Positions 33,048 through 43,502 of a stretch of 64,000 bases of DNA are shown piece by piece. The notes beneath the pieces are model-generated. The model made no database searches and was not told the DNA's origin. It saw nothing but the letters and a program-made list of their open reading frames with translations. A program made the position numbers and the translations under genes. The stretch's first letter is position 1. Each line of letters starts with the position of its first letter. The stretch is from Pogostemon cablin (Eukaryota; Streptophyta; Magnoliopsida; Lamiales; Lamiaceae). The DNA lies in the NCBI GenBank assembly GCA_023678885.1, contig CM043013.1, forward strand, positions 11,688,791 to 11,752,790, given 5' to 3'.

Positions 33048-34570
33048 TTACACCTCATACGGAATAGTGAAACTTCCCAGATCTTTAAATTTAGGAGGGA
33101 GTTTCTTTTGCTGAATAGCACTACATTCCTCCGTGAGATTTACCATTTCAAACTTACCCAAGCTTCTTTTCTTTGACAATATATCCTTCAAAAACTTGGA
33201 GTAATTGGGCATTTGTAACAAAGCATTCGCAAAAGGAATATTTATATGAATCTTCTTCAACATCTCAACAAACTTAGCAAATTTCTCCTCCAATCCTTGG
33301 TGGGAACGGAATTGCTACGGGCAACTTATGTATCCCCCATTCATCTCTTTCAAAGTTCTCTTACTTCTCTTTACGTTTTGCTTCCTTACATCTTTCCCAC
33401 TTTTTAGGAGACTTAACTTTTTCCTATTCAAGTATAGGGGTAATTCTATCTTTTTCAACAATTTCTACTTATTTATCTTTCCCTTCTTCATCCACACTTT
33501 CCATAGGCTCAAGTTCACATTCTACTCCCTCTACTTTCGTTGGCATAGAAGGCCCTTCGTATTTTGTTCCACTACGAAGTTGAATAGCCTTACATTGCTC
33601 CTTAGGATTAGTAACGGTTGTAGATGAAAACTTTCCTTGGTGATGAACCTTCTCCTTTTCACTTGCTAATTGGCTCATTTGTGTTTCTAATGCTTTAAAT
33701 CTCTTATCATTCATCTCTTTTTCTTGCTTCATAAAATCAAACATCTTATCCATTTGATCTTCTATTATAGTTTTTCCTTCATCATTTGGAGCTTTCTCCC
33801 CTGGAATGGTGCCCGGTGGAAGAGTAAGTGCATTCCTTTGATTTCCATATGATAAGTTTTCATACCTACGAGGTTGACGAAAATTACCACCAAAATTTCC
33901 TTGACCAAATCCCCCTTGCCTTTGCTGATATCCCCCTCCATAGTTACCAAAATTACCACCATAATTTCCTTGAAAGTTCCTCCCTTGTATGAAAGCAACT
34001 TCCTCAAGTGATATTTTCGGTTGGCACCAAGTATCTTGAAATCCAAAATTAGGAGACAGACCTTATTAAGGCATAGGTGTAGGCATTTGACGCTTTGAGA
34101 AGCTTATTAGGCATAGAATTGTCTTGTTGAGGACTTGGAAACACTTGTTGATTCATTAAAGGCATAGACATACCTTGTTGAGGACTTAGAAGCACTTGTT
34201 GATTCATCATAGGCATAGAATTCAGAAACACTTGTAAATTAGAATTCATCCTCTTAAGTATCTCCTAAATTGCCTTTTCAGTTACATCCTCCTTAGGTGC
34301 TTCCACCTTCTTCACTTGTTGCATGCACACTTCTTCTATCTTAGCAATTATTTCCCTTTTATTTATCCCCGATGCTCTATCCATAAGCCATTGTCTCGTG
34401 TTCAAAGCAATCTCTTTACATATAGCAATGGTCCTTTTCAGAGTTTTCCCCAATATAGAACCTCCTGCCGAAGCATCAATAAGCATTCTCTCACTTTCAT
34501 TCAATCCGGCATAGAAAAATCCCACTTGTTGATCTTCGAAAAAACCATATTGTGGACACTTTCTTAGCAT
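33048..34570 (-). pseudogene. Gypsy gag C-terminal and linker region
   Basis: Several short minus-strand frames fall in sequence. One has KFVEMLKKIHINIPFANALL (33048-33293). One is Lys/Glu-rich with LRSGTKYEGP (33469-33753). Then come Gly/Asn-rich and Met/Gln-rich repeats (33765-34249, where a PSPQQ phrase repeats). Last is FFYAGLNESERMLIDASAGG (34265-34570), a retrotransposon gag segment. All are broken by stops and shifts. Confidence 0.75.
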
Positions 34571-35290
34571 CTCTTTAAAACAATCTCAAGCCTCACTAAA
34601 AGTTTCAAGAGGCATTTGCTTAAATTGAAATATTCCTTTTAGATGTAACATCTTCGATGGTGGAAAATACTTGCTTAAGAACCTTTGAGCCAACTATCTC
34701 CATGTAGTACAAGAACCCGGAGGTATTGTATTATAACAAGCCCTAGCTCGATCCCTTAATGAGAAGGCAAAGAGCTTCATCTTGATAACATCTTCACTCA
34801 CTCCATTGATCTTAATGGTGTTAGCCAACTCCGTAAACTATGTCAAATGAGCATTAGGGTCCTCCAACGGACCTACACTAAATTGGTTGGCTTGCACCAT
34901 TTGAATCAACCCCTCTTTGATCTCAAAATTGTTGACATTAATGGGCGGTCCCATAGCATAATTCTCAAATTGAGGTTGGAAATAATCTTGGATATTCATC
35001 CCCACTCCATTATATCTATGACCTCGAGGTTGATGTTGCACTACCGGAGGAGCTTGTTGATTATTTCTAGCCTCTTATTGTGCTAACAAGTGTTGAATAA
35101 TAGCTTGCAATTATTGGTTTTGCAAGTGCACTTGTTGAGCATTTCCTTATAGCATAAATCCGGGTTAACATGTCCCCCATGAGCATTATCAAGTCCTTGT
35201 GGAAAATTCCTCATATGACCTTTTTCATCAACCATATTGGCATTATCTATTCCGTTTTCCATAACTTCCTCCGTATGATCTAACACTTCT
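34571..35290 (-). pseudogene. Gypsy gag N-terminal region
   Basis: The minus strand shows NNFEIKEGLIQMVQANQFSV and EDPNAHL, the usual start of the retrotransposon gag domain in Athila-like elements. A frame containing LTEFANTI and ALSYKL-like residues is broken by stops downstream. The first ATG of the element lies near 35286. Confidence 0.7.
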
Positions 35291-35497
35291 CTTTTTTATC
35301 TTCTTAAGGTAACTTCCAATTCCAAATTTAAAGGTTCAACGGATTGAGACCTCAAACAAGTTCGCATGTACCCACAAGAATTTCCAAATTAGCTCACCAA
35401 ACAACCAAGACAAGTAAACAAACAAACAAACAAATAAAAGAAATACTCTTATCAAAACTAATCAAATTCAAACTCGTTACAACCAAGATTTTAATAT

Positions 35498-35518
35498 TTT
35501 CCCGGTAAGCTGCGTCAT
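35498..35518 (-). promoter_or_regulatory. Probable primer-binding site of the Gypsy element
   Basis: On the minus strand TGACGCAGCTTACCGGGAAA follows the putative LTR end. It resembles TGGCGCCGTTGCCGGGGA, the tRNA-Asp type site of many Athila/Tat elements, with several substitutions. Confidence 0.5.
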
Positions 35519-37244
35519 GTTCTTAGTCTCATTTCTAGGTTAAAATGATTAAGAGTAAGAGAATTCTATCATTATTATAAATCGTAGTGACCAAGTATAA
35601 AATTTATAGAAATCGTCCCAAAGGAAAAGTAAAATTAAGGTGTATCCGGATTTGTCTTTAATCATGCTTTGAAAAGTGATAGAATTTGGTTTCGATTTTA
35701 GACTAATAATTATGCTAAGCAATTAACTAGAAAAGCAAGTTATAACTTTGATTATCAAGTAACAAAGATGAAGTGGAATGAGTGTAGTAGATCTTAGAAA
35801 GAATGCAAGACTAACCACAATCAAAATCAAGGAAGCAACCTAGACATGCAAGATTCTAGTAGCAAACATTATTGACAGTGGACTAGAAGCAATCACTATT
35901 ATATCCCTAATTCCTATGGCCAAGGTGACTAGGTTCTCATCCCTTTTACAAGATTAAATCCCCTTAGATTGGTCTTATTATCAATTCCCATGAAGGTACT
36001 ATGATTCTAAGTTTTATTCTTCTCATTCAATTACTCAAATGTCCTCTTACAAGTGTTCTAAGTATAAAAAGGGTATGGCTTACCTCCCCTCACACTAACA
36101 TGCATGATCATATCACTAATTGATTCAATTTACCCCTAACATATAATATTGGAATGTCCATCGTAACATGATGTGTATATAAATCAATCACACAATTAAT
36201 AAAATGAATCATGAATCACAATTTATAAGAAGAAATTCATCATCAATTCAATTAAATACTAAAAATCCCACAAATCTAGTTTAACCTCAATTCATCATGT
36301 GGCTAGCCTCACAAGAGGTCTAGCCAACAATAATCATCTTACAAACCTTACAAAGTTCATAAAATGCCATCGCTAACTTCAAATCAAAGGATATACAAAA
36401 TGAAAGTTGAAGCTCTTCCCTTGTTGATGAGGGTTGATCTTCTTCCTCCAATAGCATTCCATGCAAATAAGCCTCAAATCTCTTTAAGGATGGTATAGGT
36501 TAAGGATGTATAGAGTGAATTATGGATTCAAAGTGGTAGAAATGGATGAATTTGATGGATTTTGAATGTAGGAGAGAGTGTGTGTGTAAAAATGGTGTGA
36601 AAGTGTGTGTTTGATCTTTTTAATTGCTCTAAAATGAATCTCTCTCCTAACTCACGCTCAAATTGTGTATTTATACCCCTAGGAAGCTTCTAGAACTCAT
36701 GGACAACTTATTCTGGATTCAACACCTACACGGCTCGTGTAGCAGCACACGGCTTGTGTTGTGCACACACAATTCGGCGTATCTGCGTGTTGACAGGACA
36801 CAGCTCGTGTAGCAGCACACGGTCTTGGCATGGGCGTGTAGATGTTTCAGATGCTGGTGCACGATCCCGACTTATAGGCCCGTGTTCTGCACACGGCTTT
36901 AGTATGGGCGTGTAGGTGTCTCAGGTGCTAACGCACGGCCCCGACTTAGAGGTTCGTGTTCTGTACACGGCTCGTGTTCATGCACGAGCACAACTCATGC
37001 GCTACACATGGGTCATGTACAGGCATGCCCTATTCTTATTCTTCGTTTTAGCTCCTGACTTCGTTTTGCTCCATTTTGACCTGTTTTACATACATTTAAG
37101 CTCATTTTCACACTTTATCAATCTATATCACACTTTTCCTAATTAACATGAAACTCCACCAAAAGTTATACAAATACGGATAAAAACATCTGAAAATCCA
37201 CAAATAAAGATACTGAAATCTAAGTGAAAATTACGACGATCATG
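35519..37244 (-). repeat. Probable 5' LTR of the Gypsy element
   Basis: It begins TGTTCTTAGTCTC next to the primer-binding site. The right boundary near GACGATCA (37244) is uncertain. At 36720-37010 there is a cluster of ACACGGCTCGTGT-like phrases, homologous to 28030-28310 in the left LTR region. The remainder is AT-rich. It has no open frame with a recognisable product. Confidence 0.5.
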
Positions 37245-38526
37245 ACTCCCATCTCTATTTTGCTCCTTTTTTCACCTATTTCTAGTATATTTAAGCTCAT
37301 TTTCACACATTCAACAATTCCAAGCATACATCTCAATATGAACATAAAAGAAAAAATGGATACTTTAAAAGTTGACGACCCAAAATGGTAAAATGGATAC
37401 GTTAGTGATGGACAAAGGGAGTATAACACTTTAGTGAATAATTCAATGAAAAGTGACGGATGGTGATCGGATCTTATGGCCTACGTAATCCGTTTGGGAT
37501 CCATGCACGTCTAACGTAGTGGAACGAATAGAAAGTATATTACCTTTTACCGAAGACTGTAAATAGGATAGAAGAACTGCTGAAACAACTTCGCGATCTT
37601 CTGTTGTATTCATATTCATCATTTATACGTCGTGTGGACGACGATCCTCCAAATGATTTCAATCTGCAGTTTCTTATTTCTCACTTTTTTTTCTTTTTTG
37701 ATAAAAAATCTGATTTCTCACATGTATTATGAAGTAGGCGTGCATGTAAAAACTAATACGATGGATAAAGAATATTTTGCTTACCTTAAAATAGTTTTAA
37801 TTTTATCAATAATAATTAATTAAAAGTAGGTCTAATCCTAATCCTTAAAAAAGTTGCAGGTTGGCAGGTTTGGAGCTGCTCTTTTGTGACAGCAAATATG
37901 TTGCAATTTCCGGGCCCCAAGTCTAACCCTTCTTTTGTTTCCTCATGCAATTGCATTATTTCCTACCAATAACCTAATCTCCGTACTAAAATTAGCTGCC
38001 AAATGTACTCCCTATTTCACTAACCAACTGTTTATAAACCTTAGTATATCCAAATTTTCTGCATTAACATCACTCAGTGTCACCCTATAGCATCAATTAC
38101 ATGCATGGGTGACAAATAATAATATTTTAATAAAAAGTGATTTTCAATTAATAAAATATAATAATTATATATTGAATTATTTCATACATTTATAGTCAAA
38201 ATAAAAAGTTTGATTCACCGATGAAATGCTGTGGATGGAGAACAAGTATATATTATTGAACTAATAAGACTAACATGAAAAAAAATGACAAAAGATTTGT
38301 ATGAGGTCATTCCAGAATAAAAAATAGGGAGTATTACTACTAGGTAAATTTTTTTTTTAATTATTATGAGATACAAACATACAAAAATATTATTACTAAC
38401 TATAAAAATATATAGTGATATTACAATATTACCCCTACAATGTGCTGCACATAAATGTTGTGTGTAGCAAAAGTGTGCGCAGTAAAAAAATTGTGTGCAA
38501 TAAAAAAAAGTGTGTGCAGCAAAAAA
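37245..38526. other. Intergenic DNA
   Basis: Contains a second copy of a TTTAAGCTCATTTTCACACA phrase (about 37291) also present near 37095, and a solitary Stowaway-like right end GATGGACAAAGGGAGTA at about 37406-37422. No gene is visible. Confidence 0.35.
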
Positions 38527-38665
38527 AGTGGAGTGGTCCGCCGGCGGTCCGGCGACTGGCCGCCGGAGCTCCGCGGCGGCAGAATTCCGGCGACCCGCGC
38601 AGCAGCGGCGGTGGTCCCGCAGAATTCTGGCTACCGGCCGACGGTGGGTGAGGGTTTAGGGTGTG
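38527..38665. other. GC-rich island with CCGGCGG repeats
   Basis: About 130 bases with many GCCGG, CGGCGG and CCGGCGA phrases interrupt AT-rich DNA. AGAATTC occurs twice in similar surroundings (about 38580 and 38619), so part is an imperfect tandem repeat. Short purine-rich runs AAAAAAAGTGTGTGCAGC repeat just upstream. Both open frames across it are Arg/Gly/Ala-rich and match no family. It may be captured coding or promoter DNA inside a larger DNA element; no ends were identified. Confidence 0.5.
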
Positions 38666-38784
38666 GGGTTATATTTGGTATTTTACTTTAATAATTTGTA
38701 TGTGAGAGTAATTATTTTAAATCAATGTATCTAGTAGTAATTAGGGGTACGAAGTGTGTACCTATTAGTAATTATTCCATAAAA

Positions 38785-38929
38785 ATAATAACATTATTAT
38801 CACTTTCGCTATAAAATACTCAATTATTTTTTACTTATATTATAAATTGTTCATTGTAATATTATCACTTTTTATCGATTGAGTATCACTTTTTATTAAT
38901 AATAATGTTATCACTTTTTATTTTTATTA
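38785..38929. repeat. Fragment of the TATCACTTT repeat family
   Basis: TTATCACTTTCGCTATAAAAT and TTATCACTTTTTATT phrases match the interior of the Mutator-type MITE at 47235-47487. The GAGAC-containing ends are missing. A Stowaway-like copy begins directly after it. Confidence 0.6.
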
Positions 38930-39158
38930 CTCCCTCCGTCCCGCACCAAGTGTCTCTTTTTTTCATTTTGGTCGTCTCACCCAAAGGATTCTCTTTCCTT
39001 TTTTTATACACATGGGTTTCACACTCACCTACTAATACAATTAAAACATGGAGTCCACACTCCCATTAATACAAACTACTTACTATACATTAAATAATAA
39101 TATTGCTTAATCTACATGCAAAAAAATAAAATTCATCCTTGGTGTGGGACGGAGAAAG
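38930..39158. mobile_element. Stowaway-like MITE (family C/D)
   Basis: CTCCCTCCGTCCCGCACCAA at the left pairs with TTGGTGTGGGACGGAGAAAG at the right, with TA on both sides. It lies in the 3' flank of PR-1. Confidence 0.88.
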
Positions 39159-39385
39159 TAAGTAAGTGCTTACATAATACGTTATCATTCCAAAAAAGAA
39201 AATCTGAATTTAATTCCAAGAACACAATGTCAACATCCCACATCAACAGCATCTAGTATTTATCTCGTGTTCAGTTTTATTCATACTGCACTATAAATAC
39301 CCCCACAAAACAAAACAAAAAAAACTAATAATTATATCACAAAATCATTTTATGATATAATAAAAAATATTAAATTGATAAATAA

Positions 39386-39883
39386 TCAGTATGGTCTTTC
39401 TCCAATGTAATTCCCCGGTGGGTCGTAGTTGCAGATCATGAACACCCCCCCACCGTTATAGCATACGACCCTGGCACACCCGATCCTTCTCGTACCCCTC
39501 CACACTATCTGCGTATAATGCCCGCACTCCTGTCCGTACGCACACGAATTCGACATGTAGTTGTACCCCCGCCGCTCCGCCGTCCACGCCGCCGCAGCCT
39601 GACCCGCCGTCCACCCTCCGCCGCTCCCCCAGAAGATGTTCTCTCCGTACGGGCCGTCGGAGTGCTGCAGCGCGCAGTCCGCCCGCCGCTTGTTGGCGTA
39701 CCAGGTGGCGTAACGCGCCACCTTGGCATCCCATACGAGCGGCCGCAGCCGCAGCGCCGCCCGGGCGGCGTTCTGCGGGGCGAGGAATTGCTGAACGTCG
39801 TCGTTTGGGGCGGCGTTAGATAAAGGGGAGAAGAGGGAGACTATGATGGTGAGGGAGATGGAATAGTATATGGGGTTGATCAT
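39386..39883 (-). CDS. Pathogenesis-related protein 1 (CAP superfamily)
   Basis: An intact single-exon frame of 165 residues, the usual size. Residues 1-24 form a hydrophobic signal peptide ending SNA, so the product is secreted. The CAP domain has the HSDGPYGENIFW and GHYTQIVWRG signatures, which hold conserved His and Glu residues, then CNYDPPGNY. Six Cys are present, as needed for the three disulfides of PR-1. The C-terminus PPGNYIGERPY fits the PxGNxxxxxPY pattern of the CAPE peptide released from PR-1 in other plants. Members bind sterols and are induced in defence. Arg/Ala-rich composition suggests a basic isoform. The gene is GC-rich against AT-rich surroundings. It has no neighbouring gene of related function. 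Confidence 0.95.
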   Translation of the reverse strand: MINPIYYSISLTIIVSLFSPLSNAAPNDDVQQFLAPQNAARAALRLRPLVWDAKVARYATWYANKRRADCALQHSDGPYGENIFWGSGGGWTAGQAAAAWTAERRGYNYMSNSCAYGQECGHYTQIVWRGTRRIGCARVVCYNGGGVFMICNYDPPGNYIGERPY

Positions 39884-39956
39884 TTTGGATCATTGAGTTT
39901 TGAGTTGATATTTGTTTTGTAATTTGGAGTATTATTGTTATGTAGTATGGTAATAA

Positions 39957-39964
39957 TATTTATA
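39957..39964 (-). promoter_or_regulatory. TATA box of the PR-1 gene
   Basis: TATAAATA on the minus strand lies about 75 bases upstream of the PR-1 start codon, a plausible distance for a TATA box with a short leader. No second convincing element is called. Confidence 0.65.
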
Positions 39965-40137
39965 AGAAGAGAGTGTAATAAAGTGGTTGAAACTAAGGGT
40001 TTAAAGTGTCAAATATGGGGTGGCATCCATGTTCGATAATGATTGCCACATCTTTTGGCGGGTTCTAAAATATTCATTTAGAATTTTAGATTAGATTAGC
40101 CTGTGGTTTACTTGTTATTTTATGCTATAAATAAATA

Positions 40138-40400
40138 CTCCCTCCGTTCCAAACTCATTGTCTTACTTTCCATTTTTATCTGTCCCAAACTAATTGTCTT
40201 ATTCCAAAAAAAGAAATATCACATCAATCCCCACCCCTAAAAGTTCATCTTAATTACAACTTTATCACACACACCTAACACACATAACATACTTTATAAT
40301 TTATTTATTACCTAAAAATACCACAATACCCCTAAAAAGTCAACTTTTCTTAAACTTCGTGTCTACAGTATCGCAGACATCCAGTTTGGGACGGATGGAG
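40138..40400. mobile_element. Stowaway-like MITE (family E)
   Basis: CTCCCTCCGTTCCAAACTCA pairs with AGTTTGGGACGGATGGAG, flanked by TA. It lies about 180 bases beyond the PR-1 TATA box, in the upstream region of that gene. Its interior resembles copies at 46203 and 46742. Confidence 0.85.
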
Positions 40401-40803
40401 TAATAGATTTGAAATTAATTATGGGTTATAACGATGGAAATTCACCTTACTTCTTCCCATTTATCTACATATTTTTAGTGTGATTTTAGGTGCAACTTAG
40501 GTTGATAGGTTAAAATAGAATATCAGGGGGTAATTATTTTATTTTATTATTTTTATTTAATTCAAAGCGTAGATTAATTAAAAATTAATTCAACAATTGA
40601 ATTTATCTAAATGCATCGGTATCACATATGTATCCTATTTGGATTCGGAATACTTTTAAAATTTTGCGAACACTTGTGTAGTGTCCGTTAATTAAAAAAA
40701 TACTTTTCAATATCTTGTATGATAGTTCCTTTTCAAAATGTCGAATATATTATATTTTTAATACAAAGGGTTATATTATCATTTTGCATGAGTACTTTTT
40801 TTA

Positions 40804-41000
40804 AGAGTCATATTTGCATCCGGTGCATCGGTACACTTAATTAATAATCTAAATCATTAGATCATATTTTATTCAATTCTAATCACTAAATAAAATAAAA
40901 TAATTAAAAATAAATATAATAACTATCCACTACACCCTAATATTTACATTATTAATCATCAGATACACCGATGCATCGAGTGCACCCCTAATAAACCTTT
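40804..41000. mobile_element. Small palindromic MITE with GGTGCATCGGT ends
   Basis: TTGCATCCGGTGCATCGGTA at the left pairs with ACCGATGCATCGAGTGCACC at the right. The roughly 190-bp interior is AT-rich. No target duplication was fixed. Confidence 0.6.
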
Positions 41001-41159
41001 TTTTAAATGTTTAACAATATCCCTTCGACACCAACATTAATATACTCTTTTGTACGACAAATATTTTGAGAAGTAATACTTTTATGTATTCTAAAGTGTA
41101 ATAATCTATATGCATTCAAAGAATACACTAACTTGTGGGCCAAATATAAAAAGGCATTC

Positions 41160-41405
41160 TCTTGTTTGATGGATATTTATGTGAGATGAGTTGTAAAACA
41201 TGTCTAACTCATTATTAAAGTATTATAAAAATAAAGTATGTTCTTTGGTACTTAAAATTAATAAATTATATTATAACATCTTAAAATTATATTTAATGCA
41301 TCATTCATCATATTTGAAAAAAAACATATTTTAACTATAAATAAATATACTCTACATATACTCCATACTTTAATATATTTCACAGTCAGTATGTGTCACA
41401 TAAAC
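41160..41405. mobile_element. Degraded copy of the TCTTGTGAGAC MITE
   Basis: The left end TCTCTTGTTTGATGGAT and the interior (ATGTCTAACTCATTATTAAAG, TATTATAACATCTTAAAA) parallel the element at 3410-3697. The right end is reduced to GTGTCACATAAAC. Confidence 0.5.
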
Positions 41406-41409
41406 ACTA

Positions 41410-41619
41410 CTCCCTCCATCCGGATTCAAGGGTGTCATTTGCTTTTAGCCACGAAAATTAAGGAGTATTGTTATTTAATGTGTAGTGGGTAATTGTATTA
41501 GTGGAGGTGTGAGTCACATATTTTAGTTGTATTAGTGTGTGTGGATAAAAAAAGAAATTAGACCTTGGGGGCGACGCCCAAAATGAAAAAATGATACCCT
41601 TACACGCGGAGGAAGAGAG
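41410..41619. mobile_element. Stowaway-like MITE (family C)
   Basis: CTCCCTCCATCCGGATTCAA pairs with ACACGCGGAGGAAGAGAG, with TA on both sides. The interior (AGGAGTATTGTTATTTAATG) is shared with 12897-13099 and 63507-63926. Confidence 0.8.
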
Positions 41620-41799
41620 TATTTCACAATAAACTTTGTCCGTATAAACTCAAATACGGCTCTTTTGATACTTAATTATAAATATAATTTTTTGACAAAT
41701 GGGAGTATGCATCTAGTCTAGTTTAAAGAACCATATATATACTGTGATCAAGTCAAAGTTATACCTGCTCATACAAAAACAAAAGTCAAAATTATAAGA

Positions 41800-42085
41800 G
41801 TTAAAATCATTTTTTGTCCCATAACAATATGAAATTTTTGATTCTGTCCCAAAAAAGATATCATTTTCAATTTAGTCCGATAACTTTCTATATTGGCCAA
41901 TTTTGGTCCCAAAATCACCGGAATTCAGCACGTGCACCTCACGTGACCCCTCAATTTGGGGATTTCCGGCGATTTGGGACCAAAATTGGCCAATATAGAA
42001 AGTTATGGGACTAAATTGAAAATGATATCTTTTTTGGGACAGAATCAAAAATTTCATATTGTTATGGGACGAAAAATGATTTTAA
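41800..42085. mobile_element. Foldback MITE, copy 1
   Basis: The two halves are nearly perfect inverted copies of about 125 bases, from GTTAAAATCATTTTTTGTCC to its complement, around a short centre with CACGTGCACCTCACGTG. Both strands open the same 61-66 codon frame because of the palindrome, so these frames are not genes. A second copy lies at 42945-43234. Confidence 0.85.
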
Positions 42086-42377
42086 TTTAATAGTTGAACC
42101 CTAAAAATATACTACCTTCGATTTTTTTTATAAAATATTAGTAGCTTCTATTTATTCCATTACCTTTGATGTTTTATCATTTTTTAATATATAAAATTAA
42201 ATTATATAGGATATATACCCTATGAGACCATGCCAAGATTTGAAATTGAGGATTAAAACTTAAATTAATATGAGAGATGAATTTTGTACTATGAGAACAT
42301 AATTTTTATATTATATTATTATTTAGATTATATTATATGAGATGAATACTTTTTAAATACTAAAAATTTAGATAAAG

Positions 42378-42383
<6 letters not shown>

Positions 42384-42461
<78 letters not shown>
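42384..42461. repeat. (TA)n microsatellite
   Basis: A TA run of nearly 40 units flanking the left side of the element at 42462-42870. Confidence 0.95.
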
Positions 42462-42465
<4 letters not shown>

Positions 42466-42870
42466 ATTTTCATGTAAGGATCCAATTTTTAAGTTAGGTC
42501 TCAATTTTAGTTTCCATTTAAGAAATGTCTCATTTCAAGGCTCAATTTTACCTTTTTTCTTAAATTAAGGCCTATCGTAATTTTATTTTTTTCCGAATTG
42601 AATATATTTTATAAATTAATGTAAGATATTAATAAAAATAACATATTTAATTTTATGATTTGATTTGAAGGTGTATAATAATATTTTTAAATTTTTTTTG
42701 TATGACTTGAAATGAAAATATAAATTTCATGGTAAGTCTTAAAATGATAAAAAAATAACAAATATAAAAAATAGGCCTTAATTTGAGAAAATAAACTAAA
42801 TTTATATCTTAATTTGAAACACTTATAAAATTAGGTCTTATTTTAAGACCTAAACTAAAAATCAAGTCGT
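42462..42870. mobile_element. Foldback-like element between TA tracts
   Basis: TTTTTAAGTTAGGTCTCAAT at the left is mirrored by GGTCTTATTTTAAGACCTAA and CTAAAAATCAAGTC at the right. AAGGCCTATCG and ATAGGCCTTAATTT form a second inner pair. TA tracts lie on both sides. No coding sequence is seen. Confidence 0.55.
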
Positions 42871-42871
42871 C

Positions 42872-42912
<41 letters not shown>
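42872..42912. repeat. (TA)n microsatellite
   Basis: A second TA run, about 20 units, to the right of the foldback-like element. Confidence 0.95.
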
Positions 42913-42914
<2 letters not shown>

Positions 42915-42944
42915 TATGCTAAGAATTTAAATAAAAATTAAATG

Positions 42945-43234
42945 GAGCTAAAATCACTTTTGGTCCCATAACAATATATATTTTTGATTTTGTCCCAAAA
43001 AAGATATCATTTTCAATTTAGTCCCGTAACTCCCAATATTGGCCGATTTTGGTCCCAAATCGCCGGAAAGCCCCAAATTGAGGGGTCACGTGAGGTGCAC
43101 GTGCTGAATTCCGGTGATTTTGGGACCAAAATTGGCCAATATAGAAAGTTATGCGACTAAATTCAAAATGATATCTTTTTTGGGACAGAATCAAAAATTT
43201 CATATTGTTATGGGACGAAAAATGATTTTAACTC
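42945..43234. mobile_element. Foldback MITE, copy 2
   Basis: Same family as 41800-42085, with arms starting GAGCTAAAATCA and ending TGATTTTAACTC. Its centre is the reverse complement of the centre of copy 1, so the two copies inserted in opposite orientation. Flanks AAATTAAAT and AAATTATAA agree in seven of nine positions, a possible 9-bp duplication. Confidence 0.85.
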
Positions 43235-43502
43235 AAATTATAATTGTAGACTTATATAATTGCCCTGGATAAACGGAAGATAATTTTAATTGTTAATATA
43301 GTACATAGGGAAGTCCTTATATATGCACCTAATTACAATTAAGCACATTTGATATTACTAGATGATGATTATCATAATTAATATATCCCATTATATATTT
43401 TGTGACACCATCTCACATGTAAGATGAATAAATGATAATATCTTACTCATTCCTCAGTCCCATTAAAATTGTAAAAAAGAAATTAGGTGTAGAGATTAAG
43501 AG

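Larger units (their letters stand above)
28736..35518 (-). mobile_element. Internal region of a decayed Athila-like Gypsy element
   Basis: In minus-strand order it has gag (35286 down to about 33050), aspartic protease (32917-32498), reverse transcriptase (31971-31382), RNase H (31150-30914) and integrase (30140-28924). This protease-RT-RNase H-integrase order defines Gypsy. The gag phrases (KIHINIPFANALLQMPNYSK, FLKDILSKKR) and the protease context point to the Athila/Tat branch. Every domain is split by stops or shifts. A TRIM element interrupts it at 30192-30775. Confidence 0.85.

Noticed and set aside
38415..38691. A Pro/Gly/Arg-rich small protein gene
   Set aside because: The two overlapping frames are explained by the GC-rich repeat. 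There are no conserved motifs or splice signals.
39456..39823. Three long frames overlapping the PR-1 gene in other frames and on the other strand
   Set aside because: They follow from the high GC of PR-1 and have Arg/Ala-rich random composition. The PR-1 frame has all family motifs.
41814..43203. Repeated 61-66 codon frames with FYIGQFWSQ
   Set aside because: They arise from both arms of the palindromic MITEs and are not genes.
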